Shown here one piece after another: positions 12,641 to 24,035 of a stretch of DNA of 64,000 bases (within the stretch, counting starts at the first letter, position 1; each line of letters begins with the position of its first letter). The notes under the pieces were generated by a model that saw only the letters and a list, made by a program, of their open reading frames with translations, was not told the origin of the DNA and did no database searches. A program made the position numbers and the translations under genes. Origin of the DNA: Icerya purchasi (Eukaryota > Arthropoda > Insecta > Hemiptera > Monophlebidae); the NCBI GenBank assembly GCA_039619475.1, contig CM077115.1, positions 295,121,756 through 295,185,755 of the forward strand. Reading direction: 5' to 3'.

Positions 12641-14009
12641 CTTGTCCCTTTTCCAGCTCCTCGCCATTTACGCACTTCCTATTTCGCCTTTATATCGCAT
12701 TCTCGATTACGATTACCGAGATTTATCACGATCGCGCGGCCTCGTTTTATTTATGCGTTTTTCTTTTTCGTCTCCTTTTCTCGCGATTTTCCACAATAAA
12801 CAATCGAAACATTTCAATGTCACATTTCCAGTACAACTGCAGGAAATGGCTACCTTCTTTTGTCGTTATGACACACTGGAAACCGCTGAAGTTCACCCTA
12901 CTCTAGTCGCAATACTATCTCTTTTAGTCCATTCAACTTTTTTTTTGTTTTTTTGTTTTGTTTTTTAAAATTAAAACTGACATGATATTCTAAATAAGTT
13001 TACTTTTTTGTGATTGTTTCATAAAACCGCTTAATTGAATATGAAAATAGGTCGCGTTATTGATTTTCTTTTACGAGTAAAAATAATTGACAAGTTCTAG
13101 ACACGCGGAAGCGTGTCAAGCCAAGTTCAAGCCGAGAAAAAGGAACTGGCGACGACGCGGTAGCCGTGTGCATATATTTATACGAACCATTTGATGTTAA
13201 CCACTTAATAACTTAATATTTAATTAAACATAAACACATGAAATTTGGTTTATGTATTAAAACCCCCCTTTAGATTAACTAGAATCCCAAATGTCATAAA
13301 TACAACTCAAACGGTTATTGAGATATTAACGTCTGAAAATCGTAATTTTTATCACTGACTGACATATAGATCAAAAACCTAACCCACTTCCAGGTAACCT
13401 AGACTGTTGAAATTTGATGTCCAGCTGGGTAGTTGTGTGCATACAAAGGGGAAAAAAATCTCAGAAAACCGTGAAATTTTCATATTTTTTTATTTAATTT
13501 CGTTCGTTCATTACTTAATTTAGTTTAAATTTAAGAAAGGCCGGAAATTGACAAGTTTCACTGCTTTAGAAAAATAACTGGCTCGCTGATCAACCGTCAA
13601 CACGTTGTTGTTGTTTAACTTCGTTCGTTTCGTATGTCACTTCGAAAACCCTGTTTTGCCTCTCGTCATTTCGTATCTTTTTCAGTCTTTTTGGCAGTTT
13701 ATTTCGTAATTCGCCCCTTTTAATCGTTTCGGAAACAGTCGACCTTTAAGACTTTTAATCAATATCGAGTATTTCATCATATTTCACTGATAAACAATTT
13801 ATTAATTGACCCCGGTGGTACATTGTGTTAAACATCGTTCGAAAACATTTTGGTCCTTCGGAACATTAAACGAATAGTGGCGGTAGTTTTAAAGTTAGAA
13901 GATAGACGGACTCGATAATTTGATTTTCAAAAAATTCTCACTTTGTAAGCCTATTTTGAACAATAAGCAATTTGAATTTGAATGAATAATAATAATAATT
14001 TCTTTACAA
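12641..14009. other. AT-rich region, no supportable gene
   Basis: No recognisable gene or element border. Short open frames such as 12642-12968 look spurious, ending in a run of TTTTGTTTT. Confidence 0.4.
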
Positions 14010-14908
14010 AAATTAATGATATCCTATCAAAAACATAAATGTAAAAATGGGAGCCAAGTTCAATATTAAGAATATTCGTAGTTATCGGCTTCGTCGATAA
14101 AAGAATTGATATCTAAATGGGTGCCAAGTTCTGTAGATAATCCTGAAATTTATTTATAAGAATATACAACGTTCTAAAATAAATTTAAAACACAGTTTCT
14201 TTTTTTTTTCATAGACAACAATGTGTTCGCCATTTAAAAATATAACTTCTTAAAATTGAACAGTCGAATTATTAACATAAAGCAGATATTTAGGATAAAT
14301 TCTAACGATTTGACTTGGCTAGTTTTTACCGGTAAACCAAATTTTTAGAAGAGTAAGATATGTTGAGACATTCGTGGGTAATGTTAAATATTTACGGCCG
14401 TGGTTGTCTGTAACCTTTTCCCTAATTAATTATTATATATCTTTCATTAGTTGAGATTATTCCTATATCAACTGGTTAGTGGCCAAATGGCTTGATAGTG
14501 AATCGAAGCCGGGCCAAAAAGTGAAAAAAAAATTGTGTATAACATAAAGAAGCTAAGTTGATTAGCCAAATATAAGATAACTTGTATGTGAAAACTTAGC
14601 CAAGTCAAATCGTGAGCTTTAATTTATCTTAAATATCTGCTTTAAATAATTCGACTGTTCAAATTTAAGAAGTTATATATTTTTAAATAGCAAACATTGT
14701 TGTAGTAGAAAAAAAATAAGAAACTGTGTTTTAAATTTATTTTAGAATGTTGTATATTCTTAAAAATAAATTCCAGGATCATCTATAGAACTTGGCACCC
14801 ATTCAGATATCAATTATTTTGTCAGCGAAGCCGATAACTACGAATATTCTTAATATTGAACTTGGCTCCCATTTTTACATATATGTTTTTGATAGGATAT
14901 AATATTTA
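14010..14908. mobile_element. Foldback element with about 315-bp inverted arms
   Basis: The segment 14010-14330 reappears in reverse complement at 14592-14908. Shared blocks include ATATCCTATCAAAAACAT, GGGAGCCAAGTTCAATATTA, ATTCGTAGTTATCGGCTTCG, GGGTGCCAAGTTCT, AACACAGTTTCTT and TTGACTTGGCTA. Arms differ by scattered substitutions and small indels. The loop is about 260 bp and has no open frame. It contains TGGTTAGTGGCC (14473) and GAATCGAAGCC (14500), at tRNA A/B-box-like spacing. This is a non-autonomous foldback or MITE-like element; its superfamily cannot be assigned because target duplications are not clear. Confidence 0.8.
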
Positions 14909-15538
14909 CTAAATGTCACTTATTCCGAACGATATTTTTTGCAAAACATGTACGCAATCCAAATGAACGGCTAACCAAAAAAAAAAAAAAAAAACAAATA
15001 TATTCAATATCTCTCACTAGCCGGTGTTACCATCAGTGTACGTCAGGGAGCGGAGTTGACTGGTGTAATGATCGTGATATGCAGAGTTAATCATTTCTTA
15101 TTGGAATAACGAATAATCGGAATATCGAATAAATTGTCCGAATAACGCAATTTGACATTATATAAATAGTATAATGTAGGCATATTCAGATGTAAGAAAA
15201 CTCGTCGACAAACGTATAGCTTGACGAGGAAATGTATAAATATTAATAAATATATATATATTTTCGGAAAAAAAAAAAAAAAAATCATTATTCGTCAATC
15301 ACTAGTCATTTTTGTCAATCATTCGTTAACCATTATTTGCCGATCATAATCGTTATCTATTATTCGTTATGAATTAATTGTGCATAGAATATCCGACTAT
15401 TGTCGCCGGATTTGTAAACTGGCGTTACTCCAGATACATTCCAATTATCTGGAAATGAAGTTTATTTATTGCTAAATTATATATATATATATATATTAAT
15501 TACAACGTAATTCTTAAGCTACCCCCATTAGAAAAAGT

Positions 15539-15730
15539 GTCCCAAAAAATGTCCGAATTTTATGTAACGAAAAATGTCCCAATTTTATGTAGCGTTTGTT
15601 ATATTTTATAGGATTTTTGTGAATTTCACAATTTTATGTAACGAAATATATAACGAAAAATGTAACGAAAAAATGTCTTAATTTTATGTAATGAAAGTTA
15701 AATGTTAGTACAGGATTTTTGTGATTATGT
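15539..15730. repeat. Degenerate tandem repeat (AATGTCC-AATTTTATGTAACG)
   Basis: The phrase 'AATTTTATGTAACGAAA' and variants recur at least four times, and 'AGGATTTTTGTGA' occurs twice, within about 190 bp. A decayed tandem repeat; no coding evidence. Confidence 0.6.
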
Positions 15731-16264
15731 TTTGTTTTTTATGTTGATGTCAGTAAGAATTACGTTGTAAATTGTGATCATTTTATACAAAGTATAGAAA
15801 GAGAAAGAGATAGAAATGTAAGCAAGAGGGGTCAAGGATTGTGCTGCATTTATTCTTTCCCTTCCTTCTCCTTCTGTCATCCAGGCGCTTGACACATTCT
15901 TGTTGAATTTTTCACACCACATAAAAATCTGATTTTTTCTTTATTCCTATTTCTTGGGCTAATGTCCTCGCTAACGAACCCATAATAAATATTAAAAAAA
16001 AAAAAAAAAAAAGGGGGGGGGCTGGTGTAGCAGAAAAATATTCAGCCGGCAAAGAACGTGAGTAGGTTACAGTCATTCTGGTTCTCCTCGCCATTGATAT
16101 CCTTTTGAGGTTGGTCGGCAGCACGGAAACTAGGTTGCACTCTGGTTTACGTACTTCTGAAATGAGCCGCTAATTTATCCTCTAATTCTCTTAGGTATTA
16201 GAAGATAATCTCATACGTGTGATCAAGTGAGAATAGAAGATGTAGTATATATGTATATCATTAT

Positions 16265-16610
16265 CACGTTATGCCTATGTCAATCCAGTGCTGGACTTGT
16301 GGAATAAATTTACTTAATCTCCCGTGGTAACCGGACAAATATTGGGGAATGCATGTTATACCCAGTATACTTCCATCATACTTACGCTGCGTAGGTGGGA
16401 ATCCTACAAAATAAACTGATTGTAAGACGCCCTCGACGCAATACAAATACAATCTGCTACATATCCGTACCAACTTACGCACACGGTTTGTGTTATTCGT
16501 ATTCTATTAAGGGTTATTATTTCTAATAATAATTTCTGGTCGTCCCAGAGGATTGATCCCAGACCACCGATCTGATAGTCGAGTAGCAACTAGACTATTG
16601 TGTCGATAAT
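16265..16610 (-). mobile_element. tRNA-derived SINE-like element (minus)
   Basis: On the minus strand a Pol III type 2 promoter can be read: A-box-like TAGTCTAGTTGC (complement of 16587-16598) and, about 27 bp later, B-box-like GGGATCAATCC (complement of 16550-16560). The context (CGACTATCAGATCGGTGGTCTGGG) resembles a tRNA D-to-T-arm region. A non-tRNA body of about 280 bp follows, ending in a GATAATGATA-like 3' tail at about 16255-16270. No second copy is in the window, so its extent is inferred. Confidence 0.55.
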
Positions 16611-17130
16611 ATGTATATACACACGTACTCAATCGTTTGGGCCTTGTAATGCAGACACCCCCAAACGAAAGTTCTTCTATAATTCTAAAATAATTGCAGA
16701 TGACTTCAATTGACTAAGTCATTCTCACAAAAAAATTAATTTATCCTTGCGATTACAACTTTAGTTACATAATTCACAACGCTTTTTCATAAAAATGGCA
16801 TTTTGTCACTAGCATGCGCATATTATACTCTTTATATCAGACAGAATGTATCATTGAATATTCCCTTCCGCGAACCTCTAGCCAGACGATTAATGTTCCG
16901 TTGTTTTTTGTGCGTTCACACATATCGTACTTAAAAGGCTCACGAAGGTATGCAGGACTAGAGAATAGGAAAAATAGCCGCTCTAACTCTTTCGATAATA
17001 AGGGAAATTTCTGCTCGCAGAAACACAAAAAACAAAGAAAAGAAAAATCGTTTGACAGAACTGAAAATTATTCAAGATTTAATATTGGCTTTGACTATAC
17101 ATTTACTTATAAAAATATGTGCAGCATACT

Positions 17131-17154
17131 ATTATTATTATTATTATTATTATT
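17131..17154. repeat. (TTA)n microsatellite
   Basis: Eight ATT/TTA units in a row. Confidence 0.9.
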
Positions 17155-17159
17155 ACGTA

Positions 17160-18246
17160 TTCATCTTCTCGTATGTTACTCCGGCGATAGAAAAATTGTT
17201 GCCACTCTGTGTTTTTACAAGTTTGATAACATCATCAGTCTTTCCGCTTCTCCAAGTATTTTTCCCTACACGGTCAATTTGAAGAGATCATCATTTTCAC
17301 ACATCCAATATTTCTTTCTCCTATCCACGATTCTCTTAAAAAGAGTACATTTCTTCCATATTTAATCTGCTCATCACATCCCGATCTGTAATTTTATCCT
17401 GAGTTTCCATCCTACGATAGCGTCACATTAAAATAAGTAATTTATTCTATTTTTGATTATTTTTCTTACAGTCCATATTTCCGAGGCATACCTAATTATT
17501 TCCCACACATAGCACTTCAGTATTTTCAGTCTTGCATTTCTCTTAGTTCTTGTATTGTTTGGTATACATTAAAAATTATTGAAATAATTTCTTACTTACC
17601 CAATTCGTATTTTGATCTCTTCTTCGTCCCGGCCATCATTTGTAATTGCTCCTCCCAAGTATGTATATTTTTTAACCTGTTCGAAACATTTATCGCCAAC
17701 TGTAATGTATAGCGAACTCATTTTGTCATTATTCTGCCTAAATTCTCATTCCGATTTTCGACTCTCCGTGTATCTGTCATTTCATATCGTTCGAATACTT
17801 TTTATGTTTCTCATACTCATTCGCCATGTACCGTGAATCTATTTCTAGTCAAAAACGGGATGTTACGTTATCTCCTATGCGTAAATATTAAACAATCGAG
17901 GTGACAGAGGACATGTCTTATTCCTTATTTTATTGTCGTTGTATCTTTAGTAACTTTGTTTTTAGCTGTAACAATGTTAGCCGTCTGTTGCCGATAGAGT
18001 TTGTATATTAGCCGTACATTTCCTTTGTCTATTCGGCATTTTTGTACTATCTTTAAACCAACTTTTCGTATTTTATCTTGTCGAATTCCTTTTCATAATT
18101 AACATATATATTTCGGGTAACTGTTGACGCTCTTTGAGTTATTATTTTAAAGAGCGCCCCCCTACATTTCTTGTTCCACGATTATTCACAAATCCATATT
18201 GTGTTTCCCTCAAATATATCTATATATATCTATATCTATCTATCTA

Positions 18247-18291
<45 letters not shown>

Positions 18292-18560
18292 GTATAAGTA
18301 TATATATATACGTATATGTATATGTATATGTATATAATCAAGTTTCGACTCGATTGTTTTATTAACAATTGGCGGTAATAATTTAAGTGTATGACTCGTA
18401 GATTTGTTATTTTGTGTTGTTTTGCTTGTCCTTTCTTCAGTATGGGAAGGAATGTTTTGATATTTTGAAGTCCGCTGGAAACCTTATCGGTCGTACACAA
18501 TTTTGTTCATTATTTCAACAGTGTTTGTTTATTTTTTTCAGACACTTTTAGTGTATTTAC
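17160..18560 (-). pseudogene. Decayed LINE reverse transcriptase (minus)
   Basis: Read on the minus strand with frameshifts, an RT of the type associated with 'GIDxKDxRLIxxLY' elements is visible. About 18500-18400: 'DFKIS'. About 18105-18060: 'EFDKIKYEKLV'. About 18040-17995: 'CRIDKGNVRLIYKLYRQQTA'. About 17925-17890: 'CPLSPRLFNIY'. About 17700-17600: 'VGDKCFEQVKKYTYLGGAIT'. About 17480: 'ASEIWTVRK'. The order matches RT palm to thumb. Stops and frame breaks are frequent, and a TATC/TA microsatellite (18190-18340) interrupts it. It resembles LINE D (54429-56400) in type, though identity is not established. Confidence 0.75.
18190..18340. repeat. TATC/(TA)n/TATG compound microsatellite
   Basis: Imperfect tetranucleotide and TA repeats, lying inside the decayed LINE at 17160-18560. 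Confidence 0.85.
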
Positions 18561-19579
18561 AGGTATCAGTTCTAATGCGTTTTGTGTTTCTTTGCCTTCC
18601 TTAGCGCAGTATTTCTGGAGCCCTTTCCGATTTTTCTATTTACAATGACAGCCGACGAACTAATAAGCGCAATATTTACACGCATTATTTAATGACCAAT
18701 CTAAAAGCTATAAAACGTCTAGAAACGAAATATGAAGATGGTCAGTTAGTAAAAAATAAAATATAATGCCGACTTCTTACGACGAACAGAGAAACACCGG
18801 TTAATATTACATCACTGTCCAATTTTCTTTGCTTCTTGCAGGTTGTTCGTTAATACGATATTTTTCCCTTGTTGCGACAATGAAGAGTAGTTAAAAATGG
18901 TATTGCCGCACAGGATAATAAAGTACTTTTCATTTAACGACAAGCATTTTGCCTTGCAGAGGAAACAGAATCAGCTTGAAGTAAAGAATTCAGATATTAA
19001 GCCGAAATATGTTTAGCGTTTGGGTTCAAACGGTTTATCAAGCCATAGAAAATAGGCAAACTACAATTTTACCCGCTTTAACCTTTTCCATGTGTAAGTA
19101 ATTGAAATACTTACGTTTAGGCGTCTACGGTATGCAGTCGAGCGACAGCAGACGAAGCAATTTTAATAGCGTTTTCATTCGCTTTGTTGAATTTTCACAG
19201 ATTACGTTTATGCATCAAAAGGCCATGCTTGCTGATAATTGTCGACAGAGCCTGTACGAGAGCAGCTTTAATTTTGCGTTTCTGCCGTTTCAGTTGCTCC
19301 GAAGTTAACAATTTTCTTCCCGATCAAATGGTGGCGCATAAATAGCTAAACGACTTGAGCTGAGTGCGATGGGGATGAAACGTGTGTGCTAATCCGGTTT
19401 ATTTTAGATCAGATTAATTTTCATTTCCAAATTTAACCTTTAAACTGAAGAGACGTGACTCAAAATGAACTTCTTGCAAAGAAGTTGGTAGCAGCGCACA
19501 AAATCAGTCATGTATATTAGAATCTTCAATGGATCTTGCGAGAAAAACTTTATGAATCATCCGGCTATTTTTCCATCCT
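18561..19579. other. No supportable gene
   Basis: AT-rich sequence with no recognisable coding or element structure; the 19102-19308 open frame has no recognisable features. Confidence 0.4.
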
Positions 19580-19815
19580 ATCGCTTTTTTTTTTTTTTTT
19601 TACTTTTTTATTGGGCTTATCAGCTACGGACGATTACCCATCAAGAAGGAAGAACGTAGGACAAAAGGAAACTGAGGACACTAAGAAAGTTATTCGGGGA
19701 AGGTGGAGGCGGCCAGAACTACTATGGAGAGACAGCAAGGGAGTCAAAAAAGATCGGTACTAGAACTCGTGCAATTAGCAGTCCGAAAGGAAATAAATTT
19801 GTAGACGAAAACGCT
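19580..19815 (-). repeat. Dispersed repeat copy 1 (poly-A tailed, minus)
   Basis: About 225 bp that reappear in reverse complement at 39411-39640 with high identity by eye. Shared blocks include CGGACTGCTAATTGCACG, TTTTTTGACTCCCTTGCT, CCCGAATAACTTTCTTAGTG and GCTGANAAGCCCAATAAAAAAGT. A T run at its left edge is the poly-A tail of a minus-strand insertion. It is either a SINE or the 3' end of a LINE; no promoter boxes were found. Confidence 0.75.
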
Positions 19816-19862
19816 TTAAACAGTGTACGAGTATTGGCAACTATTATAAAAAAAACATAAAG

Positions 19863-20162
19863 CAGGGGTGGCCAACCCAAATGATGTTGCGGGCCACTGT
19901 GGAAATGCATCGCAACTCCGCAGGTCGCATGTAAAATCATATATCTCCATACTAGGTTTAGACTCAGAATAGACACATTCTTTACAGTGAAAAATTGAAA
20001 CATAATGAATTATTATCCATTATTGTGTTTACTATTATTCTTACGTGTAAACATAGATTGTTTTATTAAATGTTCTAACATGCGCGTGCATTATGAGTTC
20101 GCAGAACATAATTTTTTACTACTTTGGCCATCTCAAGACGGGCCGCGGGTTGGCCAACCCTA
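19863..20162. mobile_element. hAT-like MITE, 300 bp, with 8-bp TSD
   Basis: The left terminus is CAGGGGTGGCCAACCC. The right terminus, reverse-complemented, is TAGGGTTGGCCAACCC. Both sides are flanked by the perfect 8-bp duplication ACATAAAG (19855-19862 and 20163-20170). Terminal CAGGGGTGGCCAA and an 8-bp duplication are hallmarks of hAT transposons. There is no open frame beyond chance, so it is non-autonomous and needs a transposase encoded elsewhere. The intact duplication indicates a recent insertion. Confidence 0.9.
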
Positions 20163-20392
20163 ACATAAAGTATCGTAAAGTTACCCTTGTTCATGATTTC
20201 TTTCGTTTATTTTCGCTTTTCTTATATTCCTCCATTCTTTAAGGTTATCTTTCACAAATGCTAAAAAAAACCACTACCACTGCCGATGAAGTAGCAATAC
20301 AATGAATCTCCGACCATCAGTCGACACCGAAAGCATCAATTTAAATTTCTTTAAAAACTTACGCTGATAAAGCAGTTTTTCAATTTCACGTT

Positions 20393-22182
20393 AGTAGCTA
20401 ATAAATAGCGGACCTGGCGACTCTGACGTCACAAACCCCAATTTGTGTCCAGGTGCTCAAAACTCACCCCAATTTCTGTCTTGGAGCCCAAAGTTACCCC
20501 AAGTTTCCCCCCGATTTTCCCCGGGGGTAGGTACCCCGAGTGTCCAGGTTTCCCCCGATTTTTCCGGGCAGCTGCTGAAATTTCACTCCAAATTCTCATC
20601 CAGGTGCTCAAACTTAACCCCAATTTCTCTTTTAAAGCCCAAAGTTACCCCAAGTTCCCCCTGATTTCACGGATTTCCTCCAAGTTTTCCCTGTTTACCC
20701 CTGATTCCCCTGGACAGTTCCGCTAATCCGAACCATAATTCCCATCAAGGTATTCAAAATTCACCCCAATTAGCGTACAGGTGCTGAAAGTTCACTCCAA
20801 TTTGTATCCATATGGTCAAAATTCACCCAAGTTTCCCCAAAATTTCTTCAAATTTTTCCGATTCCCCGTTCATACTGTTATCTGTAAATGCGCTCGCACC
20901 GTTTCCACGCATATATTCAACATAGCCTTAGCCGCCATGAAAGTGTACTCGCTTTCCCATACCCGCGCCTTCTATCATCATGTGTATGTATTATACATGA
21001 CTCTGCGTGTAATATATGTAGCATACTTTTTAATTTTCATTTTTCGAGGTTGGGAGGGGTAAAATTTTGCCGGAGTGATAAAAACGTTTGAATCTCAACA
21101 CTTAGAACCCAAAATTTAAAGGAATTTTCCGAGTCGTGCTCCGTTCCGGCATTTTTTTTTAAAAATTTTATTTTTAAAGAAAATATTTGAACGTTCTATC
21201 AGTCGAATGAGAGTGGGCGAGTGTGCTGCTACGAGATGTATTATGTGAGCGCGACCGCGGCTGTAATGGAAATATTTAAATGTTCCAGCAACTAGTTGAT
21301 ACTGTCACCAGGTGAGGTGAATTCCAGTCGTTCGTTTTGAAATTAACTAGCCGATCATCTATGCACACTCTCACACGCCACCGATAGAAACCTGTTCACG
21401 ATCGCTACACGTTCACACACGCACACATATACATTGCCACCTGATATATATTTTTCGTCTTTTTCCGCTTCCGATCTTATACTTAATCCGTTGATATTTT
21501 TTTATTTTTATTTTTACGTATTCTCCGTTCATTGCAAAAGCACACCGTCCATTCCTGCACACATATCAAGCATTGAGTTAACCTGTACAAAGGTACACTG
21601 TACTATTTCACACACGCTCCGGTCGCCGCCGAAATAAACGCCGCGATATCACTCCCCCCCCCCACACACACACCAACACTTCGTACATATTTTATTTTCG
21701 TGTCAAAATATTATAGAATTAGCCTAAGTATATTTTTCTTTTACGCTTCTGTTTATTTCTTCCGAACGTTCATAATTTTTATATTTTTTTGTTTCTCCGA
21801 TTCTAAAAATTAATCTGTCAATGAATTAGCCACTCTTTCATTCGCACATAATGTTCCCTCGCACTCATCTGCTACCGGTAGTTCTCTTATCGTTCATAAT
21901 AACTTTTTCAAGTCTAATATTATAGAATCAGCCTAATTATATTTTTTTTCGCTTCCAATCATTTCCTCCGTCCGTTGATAATTTTCTTATTTTATTTTTT
22001 TCTCAGGTTCTAAAAATAAATCCATTGATATCTTCACTAGTATGATTGCGTAAACATCTTCTAACAGTATTCCTCATATTGTTGATAATAATTTTTCATG
22101 TCTATGTATTATGGAATTAGTCTAAAATATATTTTTTCCTCTCTAAAGTCTTTTTCCAAACGTAAGTATTCAAAAATTAATT
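20393..22182 (+). repeat. Left terminal inverted repeat
   Basis: 1,790 bp. It consists of an outer C-rich subterminal array (20433-20870), a middle segment, a C10 run with an adjacent (AC)n tract near 21653-21673, and an inner part. The inner part contains three diverged copies of a box like 'TATTATAGAATTAGCCTAAGTATATTTTT' at about 21708, 21917 and 22105. Open frames inside (20443-20664, 20445-20726, 20781-21062, 21434-21637) are mirrored exactly in the other arm. They look like products of repeat composition rather than genes. Confidence 0.92.
20433..20870 (+). repeat. Subterminal C-rich/G-rich short-motif array (left arm)
   Basis: At least eight imperfect copies of a motif of the form ACCCCAA(T/G)TT, commonly preceded by 'CAGGTGCTCAAA' or 'GCCCAAAGTT' and followed by CCCC-rich stretches. 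Two larger phrases, 'TCCAGGTGCTCAAA' and 'GCCCAAAGTTACCCCAAG', each recur. All C is on this strand, so the complement is rich in TTGGGG and could form G-quadruplexes. A mirrored copy lies at 28893-29329. Confidence 0.85.
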
Positions 22183-22216
22183 GGATATTCGGGAAACAAT
22201 ACAAATATCTAAAAGG

Positions 22217-22417
22217 ATGAAAAAGGATTCTGATGGAATAAGTAATATGGCAATGGTAAAACGTCACAAACTTTCTAGTGTCAGTACGAAAGATGGTTGT
22301 GAAAATAATGATGAAAATTAAGAAGATTATGAAAATAGTGATAATAAGTCTGTATATAAGTCTATTAATATATGTGAAATTGATCTATTTCAAATATCTG
22401 GTGATGAATCTGTATAA
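22217..22417 (+). pseudogene. Short acidic ORF with in-frame stop, unknown
   Basis: From ATG at 22217, 34 codons run to a TAA (22319-22321), then the same frame continues open to another TAA near 22415. Composition is rich in Asp, Glu, Asn, Ser and Lys, as in a disordered N-terminus. It starts about 35 bp inside the left arm's inner end. No domain is recognised. It may be the beginning of the gene whose remainder lies at 22440-22977, in which case it carries several disabling stops. Confidence 0.4.
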
Positions 22418-22439
22418 ATGATCAAGTATATTGAATATC

Positions 22440-22977
22440 ATATAATGCTAATACTCATGAGTATATGATGGGATCAGCACCACTTTCTATGGAATCGTGA
22501 ATGTGATGAAATTTATTTAGGAAAAGGAAGAACCCTAACCAAATTTCCTTACACACAAGGTTTGATTCATTTACAGATGGAAATGAATGTTGATAAGAAT
22601 AAATATACAAATAATGATTTAGCTCTATATAAAGAAATACTGGAATTTACTGGATCTCATGTATGTGTTACTAGTGTATTAAAGGGAACTCCATTTCCTA
22701 AATACAGAAAAAAAAAAAAAAAACGATCTCCGTTTCAATCTAACATACATAGTATAAAAGTTTATCCTGGTGAAACAAAAAAGAAATGTACATATAGCAC
22801 ATGCCGCAAAGTAAATCTTGAAGATCCTTTTATCAATTTATTCTGACGAACCTAATGAAGCGGTTGAATGATTATTGATACTACACACATCTAAACAACT
22901 GGAAAATACTGATGTAGATGCTGAAAATTGTATGATAGAAGAAAAGTTGGTAGAAGAAGGATATAATCAGTTAAATT
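22440..22977 (+). pseudogene. Decayed ORF of unknown function inside the 9-kb element
   Basis: One frame stays open from about 22458 to a stop at 22843-22845 (about 128 codons). It contains 'YLGKGRTLTKFPYTQGLIHL', 'DLALYKEILEFTGSH' and a basic patch 'KYRKKKKKRS', whose A15 run is a likely frameshift site. A further open piece, 'HTSKQLENTDVDAEN...EEGYNQLN', ends at about 22978. The amino-acid texture is protein-like (amphipathic segments, mixed composition), unlike the surrounding AT repeats. I do not recognise the family. A stop near 22457 and the frame break near 22860 make it a pseudogene as read, unless short introns are present. Confidence 0.45.
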
Positions 22978-23229
22978 AATCTTTTTATGCTGTATATTAT
23001 GAACAGTTATTAATGATCTGATATAATTTAGCATTGAAGCAATGATTATTTTTATTGATTATGATGAATGTCATAAAAATTATTGAATAAATTTTAAACA
23101 AAATTGAATTAGATCTTTCGTTATTTATGTCGAATTATAAAATGTACTTAAAAGGATAGTTAATCGTCACATTCGGACATATAATGTATGAGATAAATGA
23201 AAAAAATCTTCAAAGATGGCGAAAAATTG

Positions 23230-23469
23230 AGTAAAATTGTGTGAAAGGTAGTAAAACACTAGAAAAACGATGTGAAATAACATAAATTGATGAAAAAATA
23301 GTGCAAAAAGGTCCTAAAACAGAAGAACATGTTAAGAAATAGTCTAAAATAATTAGTAAAATTGTGTGAAAGGCACTAAAGCACCAGAAAAACGAAGTGA
23401 AATAACATAAATTGATGAAAAAATTTCACAAAAAGGTCCTAAAACAGAAGAACATGTTAAGAAATAGTG
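23230..23469 (+). repeat. Two 125-bp tandem units
   Basis: Unit 1 at 23230-23354 and unit 2 at 23355-23469. They share AGTAAAATTGTGTGAAAGG, CCTAAAACAGAAGAACATG and GTGAAATAACATAAATTGAT. A third, much diverged partial copy appears near 24060-24135 (GAGAAAGGTGGTAAAGCCACTGG). Inside the 9-kb element. Confidence 0.8.
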
Positions 23470-23559
23470 GAAAACTGGTTACAATTAGTTAGAAATGTGG
23501 AAAAATGATGTAATAATGTTAAAGCATAAGAAAATTGTAAAAGAAGAAAATGTTTATTA

Positions 23560-24035
23560 CATGTCTGTGCAATGGCGAGTGAAACCAGGGCGATGAATTA
23601 TGAAGTGCTGATTGACAAACGTTTATAGGAGTTCCTTGCTCCCGTCAGCTTAAAAGCAATGGTTATAGAGATGTTTAAAGATTCCCTTAGTGTACAGGGC
23701 AGGTCTGTGAATGTGTTGGGAAAACGATAAGTAAATGTCTCGGCTCTTACGGATTCTCTTATTAAACGACTGTATGATAGTCTGTTGAAGATATTAAGTG
23801 GAACCTTCAGCAGCGGGTGGGAGAATACAAAGATCATGTTGATGCATTAGATCAAGCGTTCAAAGATGTGACTTTTAAATCCCAATAATCAAATGGGAAT
23901 CATGATTGGGGTCCTACAACGATCAACGTCTGCGGCAATTACTAAGCTGTATGTGTGCATAGATGAAGCGGAAGGATTGAAAGCATAAATAATGATGGAT
24001 ATCACTAACGACAATCGAAATGATAAAGAGTTGTA
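23560..24035 (+). pseudogene. Possible decayed ORF, unknown
   Basis: Several consecutive plus-strand frames are protein-like but broken by stops: 'MASETRAMNYEVLIDKRL' (about 23573), 'EFLAPVSLKAMVIEMFKDSL', 'VNVSALTDSLIKRLYDSLL', 'GEYKDHVDALDQAFKDVTF' and 'TSAAITKLYVCIDEAEGLKA'. GC content here is higher than on either side, consistent with a former coding region. The minus frame 23837-23598 is open but is more likely its shadow. Family not recognised. Confidence 0.4.

Noticed and set aside
20443..21637. Several open frames in the left arm, repeated exactly in the right arm
   Set aside because: They fall in C-rich repeated motifs or low-complexity sequence and are duplicated only because the arms are inverted copies. 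Overlapping frames are equally open and none looks like a protein.
23598..23837. Minus-strand 79-codon frame in the 9-kb element
   Set aside because: More likely the shadow of the broken plus-strand protein-like sequence.
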